Shown: positions 35,143 through 43,429 of the stretch, one piece after another
How the letters are laid out: each line of letters starts with the position of its first letter
How positions within the stretch are numbered: the stretch's first letter is position 1
DNA from: Caenispirillum bisanense
GTDB taxonomy: Bacteria > Pseudomonadota > Alphaproteobacteria > Rhodospirillales > Rhodospirillaceae
Reading direction: 5' to 3'
NCBI RefSeq assembly: GCF_900230255.1
Contig: NZ_OCNJ01000004.1
Coordinates: 124,001-188,000 of the forward strand
Length of the DNA: 64,000 nt
The notes under the pieces: model-generated
Database searches by the model: none
Seen by the model: the letters and a program-made list of their open reading frames with translations, nothing else
Told to the model about the DNA's origin: nothing
Position numbers and translations under genes: made by a program

Positions 35143-35952
35143 TCAGCCGCCGAACAGCAGCGTGTCGAGCCCGCGCACCACGCCGGTCACGTCCTTCACC
35201 CGCCGCGCCGCGACCAGGGTGCCGTCGGCATAGATGGTGGCGTCGGCGCCGGCGTCGTGGGTGATCTTCAGGCGCGAATTGCCGACCGTGAACAGCGCGT
35301 CCACCGTGGCGGCGAAGCTCGGCAGGCGGACGGAATGGACCTGCACGCCGTTGATGGTGCCGCCGCGGGCCTCGCGCGAGCCCGTCACCTGGTCGAGCGG
35401 CAGGCCGAGATCCGGCCGGCGCACGTCGCCCAGGCGCTCCGCCAGTTCGCGGGCGGTGCCGGAGGGCGCGTCGGGCTTGGCGGCCTTGGCGTAGTCGATG
35501 ATCTCGAAATTGGCGATATGCTGCGCGGCGATGAGGCTGAAGTGGCTGAGCAGCGCCGCCGTCAGGGCGAAGTTGCCCGACGCCACGACGCCCACGCCCT
35601 GCGCCCGCGCCGCCGCGTCGATCTCGGCATAGTCCTCGGCGGTCAGGCCCGAGGTGCCGACGACGGCCGCGACGCCCGCCGCCACCGCCGCCAGAACGTG
35701 CCCCTTCACAGCGCCCGGCTTGGTGTAGTCCACCAGCACGTCGGCCGGACCGGCGGCCAGCGCCTCCACCACCGTCGCGGCGACGGGCACGCCGACCGGT
35801 GCCCGGCCGAGCACTTCGCCCACGTCCCGCCCCGCCGCCGAGCGTGCCACGGCCCCCACCAGCGTGAGATCCTCGGCCGCGAGCACGGCATCCACCACGG
35901 CGCGGCCGGTCCAGCCGGTGGCACCGGCGACGATGATGCGGGTCATGGGCAT
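35143..35952 (-). CDS. DapB-like dihydrodipicolinate reductase family protein, atypical
   Basis: This 269-residue protein has the DapB nucleotide-binding start (IIVAGATGWTGR) and the substrate motif DAPSGTA (residues 161-167). Genuine DapB has HH-x2-K in front of that motif (E. coli H159, H160, K163). Here the positions read A155, K156 and K159, so the catalytic histidine is missing. It may act on another substrate or not as the classic lysine-pathway enzyme. The start ATG at 35952 has GAGGAA upstream, with a second ATG two codons later. It follows the Lys-rich gene after 17 bases on the same strand. Confidence 0.8.
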   Translation of the reverse strand: MPMTRIIVAGATGWTGRAVVDAVLAAEDLTLVGAVARSAAGRDVGEVLGRAPVGVPVAATVVEALAAGPADVLVDYTKPGAVKGHVLAAVAAGVAAVVGTSGLTAEDYAEIDAAARAQGVGVVASGNFALTAALLSHFSLIAAQHIANFEIIDYAKAAKPDAPSGTARELAERLGDVRRPDLGLPLDQVTGSREARGGTINGVQVHSVRLPSFAATVDALFTVGNSRLKITHDAGADATIYADGTLVAARRVKDVTGVVRGLDTLLFGG

Positions 35953-35969
35953 TTTTCCTCGTCCGTTGA

Positions 35970-36755
35970 TCACACCAGCAGCTTGAAGCGGAGCAGAGTG
36001 TCAGACAGGGTCGTCGCGGCCTCGGATCGCAGCTTCAGCATCAAGCCTTCCATGGCGTCCCAGTTTCCGTCCTGCATGTTCTTCTCGTACTCTTTCACGA
36101 GCTTGCCGGGCACGTTGATCTGGTTCTTGGCAGACGTCGAGAGGAAGGCGTCATAGACGGCCTGGGCATTGGCCGCCGTGATCTTGGCGCCCTTGCTCTT
36201 TTCGAGGAACAGGTAATTTTCGTAGGAGTCTTCCTTTTTCGCGTAGGCGACGAACTCCTTGTCCAGTTCCTTGTCCCGCTTCAGGCTGTCGATGTCCTTG
36301 ATCTGGATCAGCCGGTTGCAGCGGTCCGCCAGCGCCTCGAAATCCTTCATGTCGATGGACTTGGTGCCCACCAGCATGAACTGCGCCATCTTGCTGATGT
36401 CGGCCGCGGCCTTGGTCGCGCTGCTCGGGATCAGCTTGTTCTTCTTGAAGGCCGCAGCAGACTTGTCGGCGGCGTCGATCGCCGCCATCAGCGCTTTGCG
36501 CAGCCCCTCCACCGACTTCTTGTACTCGGCCTGCGCCGTCTTGAACCCGTTGACGACGGCGCCCGGGCCCTTCTTGCGCACCTGCTGGGCGTCGAACACC
36601 GACCAGTCGACGGCGCCCCAGGCCTTCTCGCAGGCCTGCAGCGCTTCGCCGACGCCCGTCTTGCCCGCCATCTTGGCGAACGGGCCCTTCTTCTTCTGCC
36701 AGTCCTTGTTGGTCAGGACGGCGGGGTACTTGGTCAGGATGTCCGGAACGCTCAT
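35970..36755 (-). CDS. Hypothetical Lys-rich helical protein, 261 residues
   Basis: The product begins MSVPDILTKYPAVLTNKDWQ and is soluble, predicted mostly helical and rich in Lys and Ala. It has no signal peptide or membrane segment and no recognised motif. The ATG at 36755 has a strong GGGAGGAA site, better than most genes here. GC at third positions is a little lower than in neighbours, which could mean later arrival. It lies upstream of the DapB-like gene, probably in one operon. Function is unknown. Confidence 0.75.
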   Translation of the reverse strand: MSVPDILTKYPAVLTNKDWQKKKGPFAKMAGKTGVGEALQACEKAWGAVDWSVFDAQQVRKKGPGAVVNGFKTAQAEYKKSVEGLRKALMAAIDAADKSAAAFKKNKLIPSSATKAAADISKMAQFMLVGTKSIDMKDFEALADRCNRLIQIKDIDSLKRDKELDKEFVAYAKKEDSYENYLFLEKSKGAKITAANAQAVYDAFLSTSAKNQINVPGKLVKEYEKNMQDGNWDAMEGLMLKLRSEAATTLSDTLLRFKLLV

Positions 36756-36915
36756 GGTGATTCCTCCCTCGGATCCAGCGCCAGCCAGCAATAAAGACCA
36801 GCCTGTGTTCGCCCCTAAGGTGGAGATCCACCACCTTCGAACGAACAAGAGGTAACCGCTCACCGGGAATATTTCAATACTGCAGCGCACCGGTTGGGCA
36901 TAGGCCGCCCGCCGC

Positions 36916-37476
36916 CTACCACAGCAGCGCCATGACGCCCAGGATGGCGAAAATGGCCGCCGAGACGGCGCGCACCAGGGCCAGCGGAATGCGCCCCGCC
37001 GCCTTGTTGCCGACGATCACCACCGGCACGTTGGCGATCATCATGCCGAGCGTGGTGCCGAGGGTGACGAGCCACAGGTTCTGGAACTCGGCGGCGAGCG
37101 CGACCGTCGCGATCTGGGTCTTGTCACCCATCTCGACCAGGAAGAAGGTCACCAGCGTCGCCAGGAAGGGGCCGTACTTGGCCGCCCGCGGCTCGCCCTC
37201 GTCGTCGTCGAGCTTGTCGGGCACCAGCATCCACGCGGCCATGGCGAGGAAGCCGAGGCCGAGCACCCACTTCAGGATTTCGGGCCCCAGGAAGTCGGTG
37301 ACCGCCACGCCGACCAGCGCGGCGGCGGCGTGGTTGAGCACGGTGGCGAGGAAGATGCCGAGGATGATGGGCACCGGCTTGCCCCAGCGGCAGGCCAGCA
37401 CCAGGGCGAGCAGTTGGGTCTTGTCGCCGATCTCCGCCAGCGCCACGACACCCGTCGATACCAACAGTCCGTTCAT
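36916..37476 (-). CDS. TMEM165/GDT1-family manganese exporter (UPF0016)
   Basis: This 186-residue membrane protein has the two hallmark motifs of the UPF0016 family, EIGDKTQ near residue 15 and EMGDKTQ near residue 115, in a duplicated three-plus-three helix layout. Members move Mn2+ (or Ca2+) across the membrane. The yybP-ykoY riboswitch upstream confirms manganese as the likely substrate. I chose the ATG at 37476, which gives the family's usual start (MNGLLVSTGVVALAEIGDK). Confidence 0.93.
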   Translation of the reverse strand: MNGLLVSTGVVALAEIGDKTQLLALVLACRWGKPVPIILGIFLATVLNHAAAALVGVAVTDFLGPEILKWVLGLGFLAMAAWMLVPDKLDDDEGEPRAAKYGPFLATLVTFFLVEMGDKTQIATVALAAEFQNLWLVTLGTTLGMMIANVPVVIVGNKAAGRIPLALVRAVSAAIFAILGVMALLW

Positions 37477-37517
37477 TGGTCTTGTCGTCCACGGGGCCGG
37501 GCGGCGATCGACCATGA

Positions 37518-37563
37518 CCGGACGCGCCCCCGCCCGGCCCCATGGAGCCCCGGAAGCGTCCGG
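37518..37563 (-). promoter_or_regulatory. Long hairpin in the riboswitch expression platform
   Basis: CCGGACGC (37518-37525) and GCGTCCGG (37556-37563) form an 8-bp closing stem between aptamer and start codon, overlapping the last bases of the aptamer. It may be the switch structure. Confidence 0.35.
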
Positions 37564-37682
37564 TCAAAGGTCTCGCCAGGGCCGTTCTTCCGAACGGCCT
37601 GCCTGCGCCATGGGCCGGACGAACCGGCACCAAGTCTGTTGACGCGGGCCCCTCTCGCAATGGAGGGCGGCTACTCCCCGAT
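37562..37682 (-). promoter_or_regulatory. yybP-ykoY manganese riboswitch
   Basis: Read on the minus strand, the 5' arm contains GGGGAGTAGCC (37669-37679) and the 3' arm GGCGAGACCTTTGACC (37562-37577), the two conserved strands of P1 and loop L1. GTCAACAGACTTGG, typical of the core, lies near 37630-37643. An 8-bp GGAA-tetraloop hairpin (37580-37599) forms an inner arm. It lies 86 bases before the manganese exporter gene, the standard target. Binding of Mn2+ would raise expression. Confidence 0.88.
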
Positions 37683-37701
37683 GACGGGTCGGAGAGTAGC
37701 C
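37669..37701 (-). promoter_or_regulatory. Anti-aptamer hairpin overlapping the riboswitch 5' arm
   Basis: On the minus strand GGCTACTCTCCGA, just upstream, can pair with the aptamer's TCGGGGAGTAGCC over 13 bp, with one G-U pair and a 7-base loop. It would compete with formation of the aptamer P1 helix. Confidence 0.55.
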
Positions 37702-37742
37702 CTTGCGCCCGTAATGTCAACCCCGTCGGGCGGCGGGCGGCG

Positions 37743-38588
37743 TCAGAACCGATCCTGCTCGGCACTGGCTGCGGCGGCTTCCTTCTCGCGCTGGCTTTCC
37801 TGGCGGCGCATGAACCACGCCGCGATCAGGATCGTCAACGCCGCCACCAGCACCAGCAGGGTCGCCAGCGCATTGATCTTCGGGCTGACGCCGAGACGCA
37901 CCGAGGAGAACACCACCATGGGCAGGGTCGTCGACGACGGGCCGGAGGTGAAGGACGCCACCACCAGGTCGTCGAGCGACATGGTGAACGCCAGCAGCCA
38001 GCCGGCCACCAGCGCCGGGCTGATGATGGGCAGGGTGATGGCGAAGAACACCTTGGCCGGGCGGGCGCCCAGGTCGAGCGCCGCCTCCTCGATGCTCTCG
38101 TCCATCTGCGACAGGCGCGACTGGATGATGACGGCGACGAAGGCCATGGTGAAGGTGGCGTGGGCGATGGTGATGGTCGAAACGCCGCGCCCCTGCGGCA
38201 CGCCGATCAGCCCCTCCAGCGCCACGAACAGCAGCAGCAGCGACAGGCCGGTGATGACTTCCGGCATCACCAGCGGCGCCGACAGCATGCCCGAGAACAG
38301 GGTGCGGCCCTTGAACCGCCCGAAGCGCGCCATCACCATGCCGGCGATGGTGCCGAGCGCCGTCGAGATGGTGGCCGAGAAGAAGGCCACCCGCAGCGAC
38401 ACCCAGGCGGCGTCCAGGATGTTGTCGTCGCGCAGCAGCTCGCCGTACCACTGGGTCGAGAAGCCCGACCACACGGTGACCAGCCTGTTCTCGTTGAACG
38501 AGTAGATGATGAGCAGCAGGATCGGCAGGTACAGGAAGGCGAAGCCGAACCCGAGGGCGGTGAGCAGGAAGAAGGATCGGTTGCGCAT
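37743..38588 (-). CDS. potC: Polyamine ABC transporter permease, PotC/PotI type
   Basis: This 281-residue inner-membrane permease has six predicted transmembrane segments. The cytoplasmic EAA loop reads EEAALDLGARPAKVFFAITLP, which docks on the ATPase. It is the last gene of potA-potB-potC and starts 5 bases after potB. Closest in character to PotC/PotI of spermidine/putrescine systems. A charged C-terminal tail ends the protein. Confidence 0.92.
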   Translation of the reverse strand: MRNRSFFLLTALGFGFAFLYLPILLLIIYSFNENRLVTVWSGFSTQWYGELLRDDNILDAAWVSLRVAFFSATISTALGTIAGMVMARFGRFKGRTLFSGMLSAPLVMPEVITGLSLLLLFVALEGLIGVPQGRGVSTITIAHATFTMAFVAVIIQSRLSQMDESIEEAALDLGARPAKVFFAITLPIISPALVAGWLLAFTMSLDDLVVASFTSGPSSTTLPMVVFSSVRLGVSPKINALATLLVLVAALTILIAAWFMRRQESQREKEAAAASAEQDRF

Positions 38589-38593
38589 GGCCG

Positions 38594-39595
38594 TCACCTC
38601 TTCTCGCCTTTGGCCTGGTAGTGCTGGAAGATCATGATCGGCACCACCAGGAAGACCAGCATGGCGATGGCCACGGCGGATGCCACCGGCCAGTCGCGGT
38701 TGTTGAAGAACTCCGACCACAGCACGCGGCCGATCATCAGCGTCTCCGGCCCGCCCAGCAGGTCGGGGATGACGAACTCGCCGACCGCCGGAATGAACAC
38801 CAGCAGCGACCCCGCCACGATGCCCGGCAGCGACAGCGGCAGGGTGACCGTCAGGAAGGTCTTCCACGGCCGGCAGCCCAGGTCGGCGGCGGCCTCCAGC
38901 AGCGTCTTGTCGAGCTTCTCGAGGTTGGCGTAGAGCGGCAGGATCATGAACGGCAGGTAGCTGTAGGTTATGCCGAGGTAGACCGAGAACTCGTTGTAGA
39001 GCAGCGGCAGCGGCTCGTTGATGATCCCGGTCCACATGAGGAAGTTGTTGAGGATGCCGTTGCTCTTCAGGATGCCGATCCAGGCGTAGACGCGGATCAG
39101 GAACGACGTCCAGAACGGCAGGATCACCAGCAGCAGCAGCACGTTGCGGGTCGACGGCTTGGCCCGGGCGATGCCGTAGGCCATGGGGTAGCCGACCAGC
39201 AGCGTCAGGATGGTGGAGACCGTCGCCATCTTCAGCGAGCCCAGGTAGGCCTCGATGTAGAGGGGGTCTTCCAGCAGGAACTGATAGTTGCCGATGGCCA
39301 GCGTGATGCGCAGGTAGGTGTCTTCCGCCCATTCCACCAACGGGGTGTAGGGCGGAATGCCGAGCTGGTACTCGGCGAAGCTGATCTTCGCGACGATGGC
39401 GAAGGGCAGCAGGAAGAACAGCAGCAGCCAGGTGTAGGGGATGGCGATCACCAGTCCCCGCCCGCCGCGCCGCAGCCGCGCCGACAGCCAGCGCCCGAGC
39501 CCGCCGGCGCGCGCCTCGCCGTCCGTGGGGGGCGCGGCGTCGGCCAGGCCGCCGTCGCGGAGGCCCGCGTCGTCGTCCATCACGCGCTCGCTCAT
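38594..39595 (-). CDS. potB: Polyamine ABC transporter permease, PotB/PotH type
   Basis: This 333-residue permease has a long polar N-terminal extension (about 45 residues) before the first transmembrane segment (YTWLLLFFLLPFAIVAKI) and six segments in all. The EAA motif is LEAAADLGCRPWKTFLTVTLP. The start overlaps the potA stop (ATGA), so subunits are made together. It belongs to the PotB/PotH branch. Confidence 0.92.
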   Translation of the reverse strand: MSERVMDDDAGLRDGGLADAAPPTDGEARAGGLGRWLSARLRRGGRGLVIAIPYTWLLLFFLLPFAIVAKISFAEYQLGIPPYTPLVEWAEDTYLRITLAIGNYQFLLEDPLYIEAYLGSLKMATVSTILTLLVGYPMAYGIARAKPSTRNVLLLLVILPFWTSFLIRVYAWIGILKSNGILNNFLMWTGIINEPLPLLYNEFSVYLGITYSYLPFMILPLYANLEKLDKTLLEAAADLGCRPWKTFLTVTLPLSLPGIVAGSLLVFIPAVGEFVIPDLLGGPETLMIGRVLWSEFFNNRDWPVASAVAIAMLVFLVVPIMIFQHYQAKGEKR

Positions 39596-40713
39596 TGCTG
39601 CACCACCACGGCGCTCTCGGGGCGCCAGTAGATCCAGACCTCGTCTTCCCAGGTGATCTCGGCTTCCGCCTGGCGGGTGACGTTGGGCACGGTCACCCGC
39701 ACCACCTTGCCCGAGGTCAGCGTGACCATGTAGGTGGAGATGCCGCCGAGATACACGATGTCGGTCACCTTGCCGCGGTCGACGTTGTCGAGCTGGGTCG
39801 GCTGGTTCTTGGAGATGAAGACCTTCTCGGGTCGCACGGCCACCCACACCACCGATCCCTGGCGGCCGGAAATGCCGTGGCTGACGTAGATGCGGCTGCC
39901 GACCTCGGGGCTTTCGATGACCACGTAGTCGGGCTCGTCTTCCACCAGCGTGCCTTCGAACATGTTCACGCTGCCGAAGAACTCGGCGACGAAGCGGGAG
40001 TTCGGGTATTCGTACATGGCGTGCGGGTGGTCGACCTGCACGATTTCGCCGGCGTCCATGACCGCGACCCGGGTCGACATGGTCATGGCCTCTTCCTGGT
40101 CGTGGGTGACCATGATGAAGGTGACGCCCAGATTGTCCTGAATGTCGACCAGTTCGAGCTGGGTGCGTTCGCGCAGCTTCTTGTCGAGCGCCGACAGCGG
40201 CTCGTCGAGCAGCAGCACCTTGGGCCGCTTGGCGAGCGAGCGGGCGAGCGCCACGCGCTGGCGCTGGCCGCCGGACAGCTGGTGCGGCTTGCGCTTGGCG
40301 AAGCGCGACAGCTCGACCATGCGCAGCATCTCGTCGACGCGCGCCGCGATCTCGGCCCGGGGCAGGCCGTCCTGCTTCAGGCCGAAGGCGATGTTCTGTT
40401 CCACGGACATGTGGGGGAACAGGGCATAGGACTGGAACATCATGTTCACCGGCCGCTCGTAAGGCGGCAGGCCGACGACGTCCTGGCCGTCGATGAGGAT
40501 GCGGCCCGAGGTCGGCTCCTCGAAGCCGGCGATCATGCGCAACAGCGTGCTCTTGCCGCAGCCAGACCCGCCGAGCAGGGAGAACAGCTCGCCCTGATGA
40601 ATGGTCAGCGTGACGCCGTTGACGGCCGTGAAGTCGCCGAACTTCTTGACCACGTCCTGGATCTCGATGATCGGCTTCGTGTGCGTGCGCGTCGCCGCAG
40701 CCAGTGTCGTCAT
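39592..40713 (-). CDS. potA: Polyamine ABC transporter ATP-binding protein
   Basis: This 373-residue ATPase has Walker [14 protein letters not shown], the signature [15 protein letters not shown], Walker [12 protein letters not shown] and a C-terminal TOBE domain from about residue 290. It powers uptake of putrescine or spermidine. It lies 86 bases after the first binding-protein gene and overlaps potB. Confidence 0.93.
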   Translation of the reverse strand: MTTLAAATRTHTKPIIEIQDVVKKFGDFTAVNGVTLTIHQGELFSLLGGSGCGKSTLLRMIAGFEEPTSGRILIDGQDVVGLPPYERPVNMMFQSYALFPHMSVEQNIAFGLKQDGLPRAEIAARVDEMLRMVELSRFAKRKPHQLSGGQRQRVALARSLAKRPKVLLLDEPLSALDKKLRERTQLELVDIQDNLGVTFIMVTHDQEEAMTMSTRVAVMDAGEIVQVDHPHAMYEYPNSRFVAEFFGSVNMFEGTLVEDEPDYVVIESPEVGSRIYVSHGISGRQGSVVWVAVRPEKVFISKNQPTQLDNVDRGKVTDIVYLGGISTYMVTLTSGKVVRVTVPNVTRQAEAEITWEDEVWIYWRPESAVVVQQ

Positions 40714-40799
40714 GATGTCTCTTGCTCTTCCATGCCCGGTTCTCTAACCGATCGGGGCGCCCCGGCCATTGCCGGGACGCCCCGTGTTCCTTCAGGCCG

Positions 40800-41909
40800 T
40801 CAGGCCCCGGTCTTGATCTTGTTCCAGGTCCGGGTGCGCAGGCGGTCCAGCTTCTGCGTCGCCGGCTTGTCGACGAACAGCTTCTGCTTCACCTCGTCGG
40901 TCGGGAAGATGGACGGGTTGTTCCAGATCTCCGGATCGACCACGTCCTTCGACGCCGGCACGGCGTTGGCGTAGGACACGTAGTTGGTGATGGCGCCCAC
41001 GACCTGCGGCTGCAGGACGTAGTTGATAAACTTGTGGGCGTTCTCCGGGTGCGGCGCGTCGGCGGGGATCGCCAGCGTGTCGAACCACATCAGGGTGCCT
41101 TCCTTCGGGATCGCGTATTCGACCGTGAAGTCCTTGCCCGCCTCTTCGGCGCGCGCGGCGGCGATGAACACGTCGCCCGAGAAGCCCATGGCGACGCAGG
41201 CGTCACCGTTGGCGAGCGCGTTGATGTACTCGCTCGAATGGAACTTCTTGATGTAGGGGCGGATGCCGGCCCACAGCTCCTCGGCCTTCTTGTAGGCCTC
41301 CGGGTCGTCGGTGTCCGGGGCGTAGCCCAGGTAGGTCATGGTGATCGGGAAGATCTCCGACGGGCTGTCGAGCACGTAGATGCCGCAGTCGGCCAGCTTC
41401 TGCGCGTTCTCCGGCTTGAAGATCAGGTCCCACGACCCGACCGGCGCGTCCTCGCCGAGGGCGGCCTTCACCTTCTCGGGGATGTAGCCGAGGCCGTTGG
41501 TGCCCCACTGGTAGATGCCGGCGTGGGCGTTGCCCGGATCGTTGTTGGCCAGGCCCTTCAGCAGGTTCGGGTCGAGGTTCGCGAAATTCGGGATCTTCGA
41601 CTTGTCGAGCGGCTGGACGATCTTGCCCTGGACGAAGCGGGCCAGGAAGGTCGACGTCGGCATGATCACGTCGTAGCCCGAGTTGCCGGCCAGCAGCTTG
41701 GCCTCCAGCATCTCGTTGCTGTCGTAGACGTCGTAGTTGACCTTGATCCCCGTCTCCTTCTCGAAGTTGGCGATCGTGTCCTCGGCGATGTAGTCCGACC
41801 AGTTGTAGACGTTCAGGACCTTCTCTTCCTCGGCCACGGCGCCACCGGCGAGGCCGGCAGCCATCGCCACACCGGCGACGAGGGAACGGGTGAGAACTCG
41901 CATCGTCAA
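40800..41909 (-). CDS. Polyamine-binding periplasmic protein, copy 1
   Basis: This 369-residue protein has a signal peptide (1-26) and the PotF/PotD fold: VYNWSDYIAEDT near the start, where W-S-D contacts the polyamine, YDVIMPTSTFLARF and WFDTLAIP with another ligand Asp. It captures putrescine-type polyamines in the periplasm and passes them to PotABC directly downstream. It is closely similar to the next gene, suggesting tandem duplication. Confidence 0.92.
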   Translation of the reverse strand: MTMRVLTRSLVAGVAMAAGLAGGAVAEEEKVLNVYNWSDYIAEDTIANFEKETGIKVNYDVYDSNEMLEAKLLAGNSGYDVIMPTSTFLARFVQGKIVQPLDKSKIPNFANLDPNLLKGLANNDPGNAHAGIYQWGTNGLGYIPEKVKAALGEDAPVGSWDLIFKPENAQKLADCGIYVLDSPSEIFPITMTYLGYAPDTDDPEAYKKAEELWAGIRPYIKKFHSSEYINALANGDACVAMGFSGDVFIAAARAEEAGKDFTVEYAIPKEGTLMWFDTLAIPADAPHPENAHKFINYVLQPQVVGAITNYVSYANAVPASKDVVDPEIWNNPSIFPTDEVKQKLFVDKPATQKLDRLRTRTWNKIKTGA

Positions 41910-42125
41910 AAGCCTCCTCAGCTTCGGGTCTGGGACCGGGTTTTCCCCGGCCTGTTCCGTGGTCGCTCGACCGCCACGAGGCGGCTGGCGGCGAGCCCTT
42001 CAGCCTCCTGGCAACCCGCAGTCATTGCAGCATTTTCCCACTGCCGCAAGTGACATGATTGCAGGGCGCACCCTGCCGTCCCCGGGCCGGAGCCCCGGCG
42101 CCGGAGACGGTCTTTCACGAGCCCG

Positions 42126-43238
42126 TCAGACGCCCGTCTTGATGCGGGCGAAGGTACGGGTCCGCAGCCGGTCGAGATCCTGCGACGCCGGCTTCACGGC
42201 GAACAGTTTCGCCATGATCTCCGGCGGCGGGTTGATGGAGGGGTTGGTGCGCACCGCCTCGTCCACCAGCGGCAGGCTCTCGGGCACGCCGTTGGCGTAC
42301 CACACGTAGTTGGAGATGCCGGCCATGATGTCGGGCCGCAGCAGGAAGTCGATGAAGGCGTGGGCGTTTTCCGGGTGCGGCGCGTCCTTGGGGATGACCA
42401 GGGTGTCGAACCACACCATGGTGCCTTCCTTGGGGATGACGTACTCGATGTTCACGCCGTTCTTGGCTTCCTCGGCGCGGCTCTGGGCGATGAAGATGTC
42501 GCCCGAATAGCCCATGGCCATGCAGATGTCGCCGTTGGCGATGGCGTTGATGTATTCGGAGCTGTGGAACTTGCGGATGTAGGGGCGGATGGACAGCATC
42601 AGCTCCTCCGCCTTCTTGTAGTCCTCGGCGCTGGCCGAATTGGGGTCGAGGCCGAGGTAGGCCAGCGCCACCGGCAGCACCTCGAAGGCGCTGTCGAAGA
42701 TGTAGATGCCGCACTCCGCCAGCTTCGAGGCGTATTCCGGCTTGAACAGCAGGTCGTAGCTGTCGAGCGGCGCGTCGGGGCCGAGGATCGCCTTGATCTT
42801 GTCGACGTTCAGCCCGAGGCCGTTGGTGCCCCACAGGTAGATGGCGGCGTGGGCGTTGCCCGGGTCGGCGCTGGTCAGCACCTCGAGCAACGCCGGGTCC
42901 TGCTTGCCCCAGTTGGGGATCTTGGCCTTGTCGAGCGGCATCAGGATGTCGGCCTGCACCTGGCGGGCCATGAAGGGCGAGGTGGGGACGACCACGTCGT
43001 AGCCCGACGAGCCGGAGAACAGCTTGGCCTCCAGCATCTCGTTGCTGTCGTAGACGTCGTATTGCACGGCGATGCCGGTCTCGGCCGTGAACTTCTCCAG
43101 CGTGTCTTCGCCGATGTAGTCCGACCAGTTGTAGACGTTCAGCACCTTGGGCTCGGCGGCCGTGGCGCCCGTCGCGGCGGCAGCCGTCATCGCGGCCAGG
43201 CAGACGCCGGCCGCCAGCAGGCGGGTAAAGGTCTTCAT
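42126..43238 (-). CDS. Polyamine-binding periplasmic protein, copy 2
   Basis: This 370-residue paralogue of copy 1 has a signal peptide (1-28), VYNWSDYIGEDT, YDVVVPTSPFMARQ and WFDTLVIP. Ligand positions are conserved, but surrounding residues differ, so its polyamine preference may differ. It sits 216 bases upstream of copy 1 and has no transporter of its own; it probably feeds the same PotABC. Confidence 0.92.
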   Translation of the reverse strand: MKTFTRLLAAGVCLAAMTAAAATGATAAEPKVLNVYNWSDYIGEDTLEKFTAETGIAVQYDVYDSNEMLEAKLFSGSSGYDVVVPTSPFMARQVQADILMPLDKAKIPNWGKQDPALLEVLTSADPGNAHAAIYLWGTNGLGLNVDKIKAILGPDAPLDSYDLLFKPEYASKLAECGIYIFDSAFEVLPVALAYLGLDPNSASAEDYKKAEELMLSIRPYIRKFHSSEYINAIANGDICMAMGYSGDIFIAQSRAEEAKNGVNIEYVIPKEGTMVWFDTLVIPKDAPHPENAHAFIDFLLRPDIMAGISNYVWYANGVPESLPLVDEAVRTNPSINPPPEIMAKLFAVKPASQDLDRLRTRTFARIKTGV

Positions 43239-43368
43239 GCGGTGAACCTCCCAGTTCGCGAAGGATCCTCCCGTGGAGCCCTGTTTTCTGTGCCGTCGTC
43301 TTGCCGCGACGTGCCGTGGGCTTCCGTAACCTGTTCTACGTGCCGGCCGATTGTCGGTGTTTCAAGTG

Positions 43369-43404
43369 CCCCCGCGGTGCCGCCGGCCGTACGGCCCGCG
43401 GGGG
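43369..43404 (-). terminator. Hairpin after the aminotransferase gene
   Basis: CCCCCGCGG and CCGCGGGGG form a 9-bp stem 26 bases past the aminotransferase stop. There is no T-run in either direction, so it may be a processing or attenuating structure. Confidence 0.4.
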
Positions 43405-43429
43405 TGAAGAAGAAGATGGTAGCAGAAAA

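Noticed and set aside
42046-42125. Sigma-54 promoter between the two polyamine-binding protein genes
   Set aside because: TGGCAA and TTGCA occur but are 10 bases apart instead of 5, so the GG/GC spacing is wrong.
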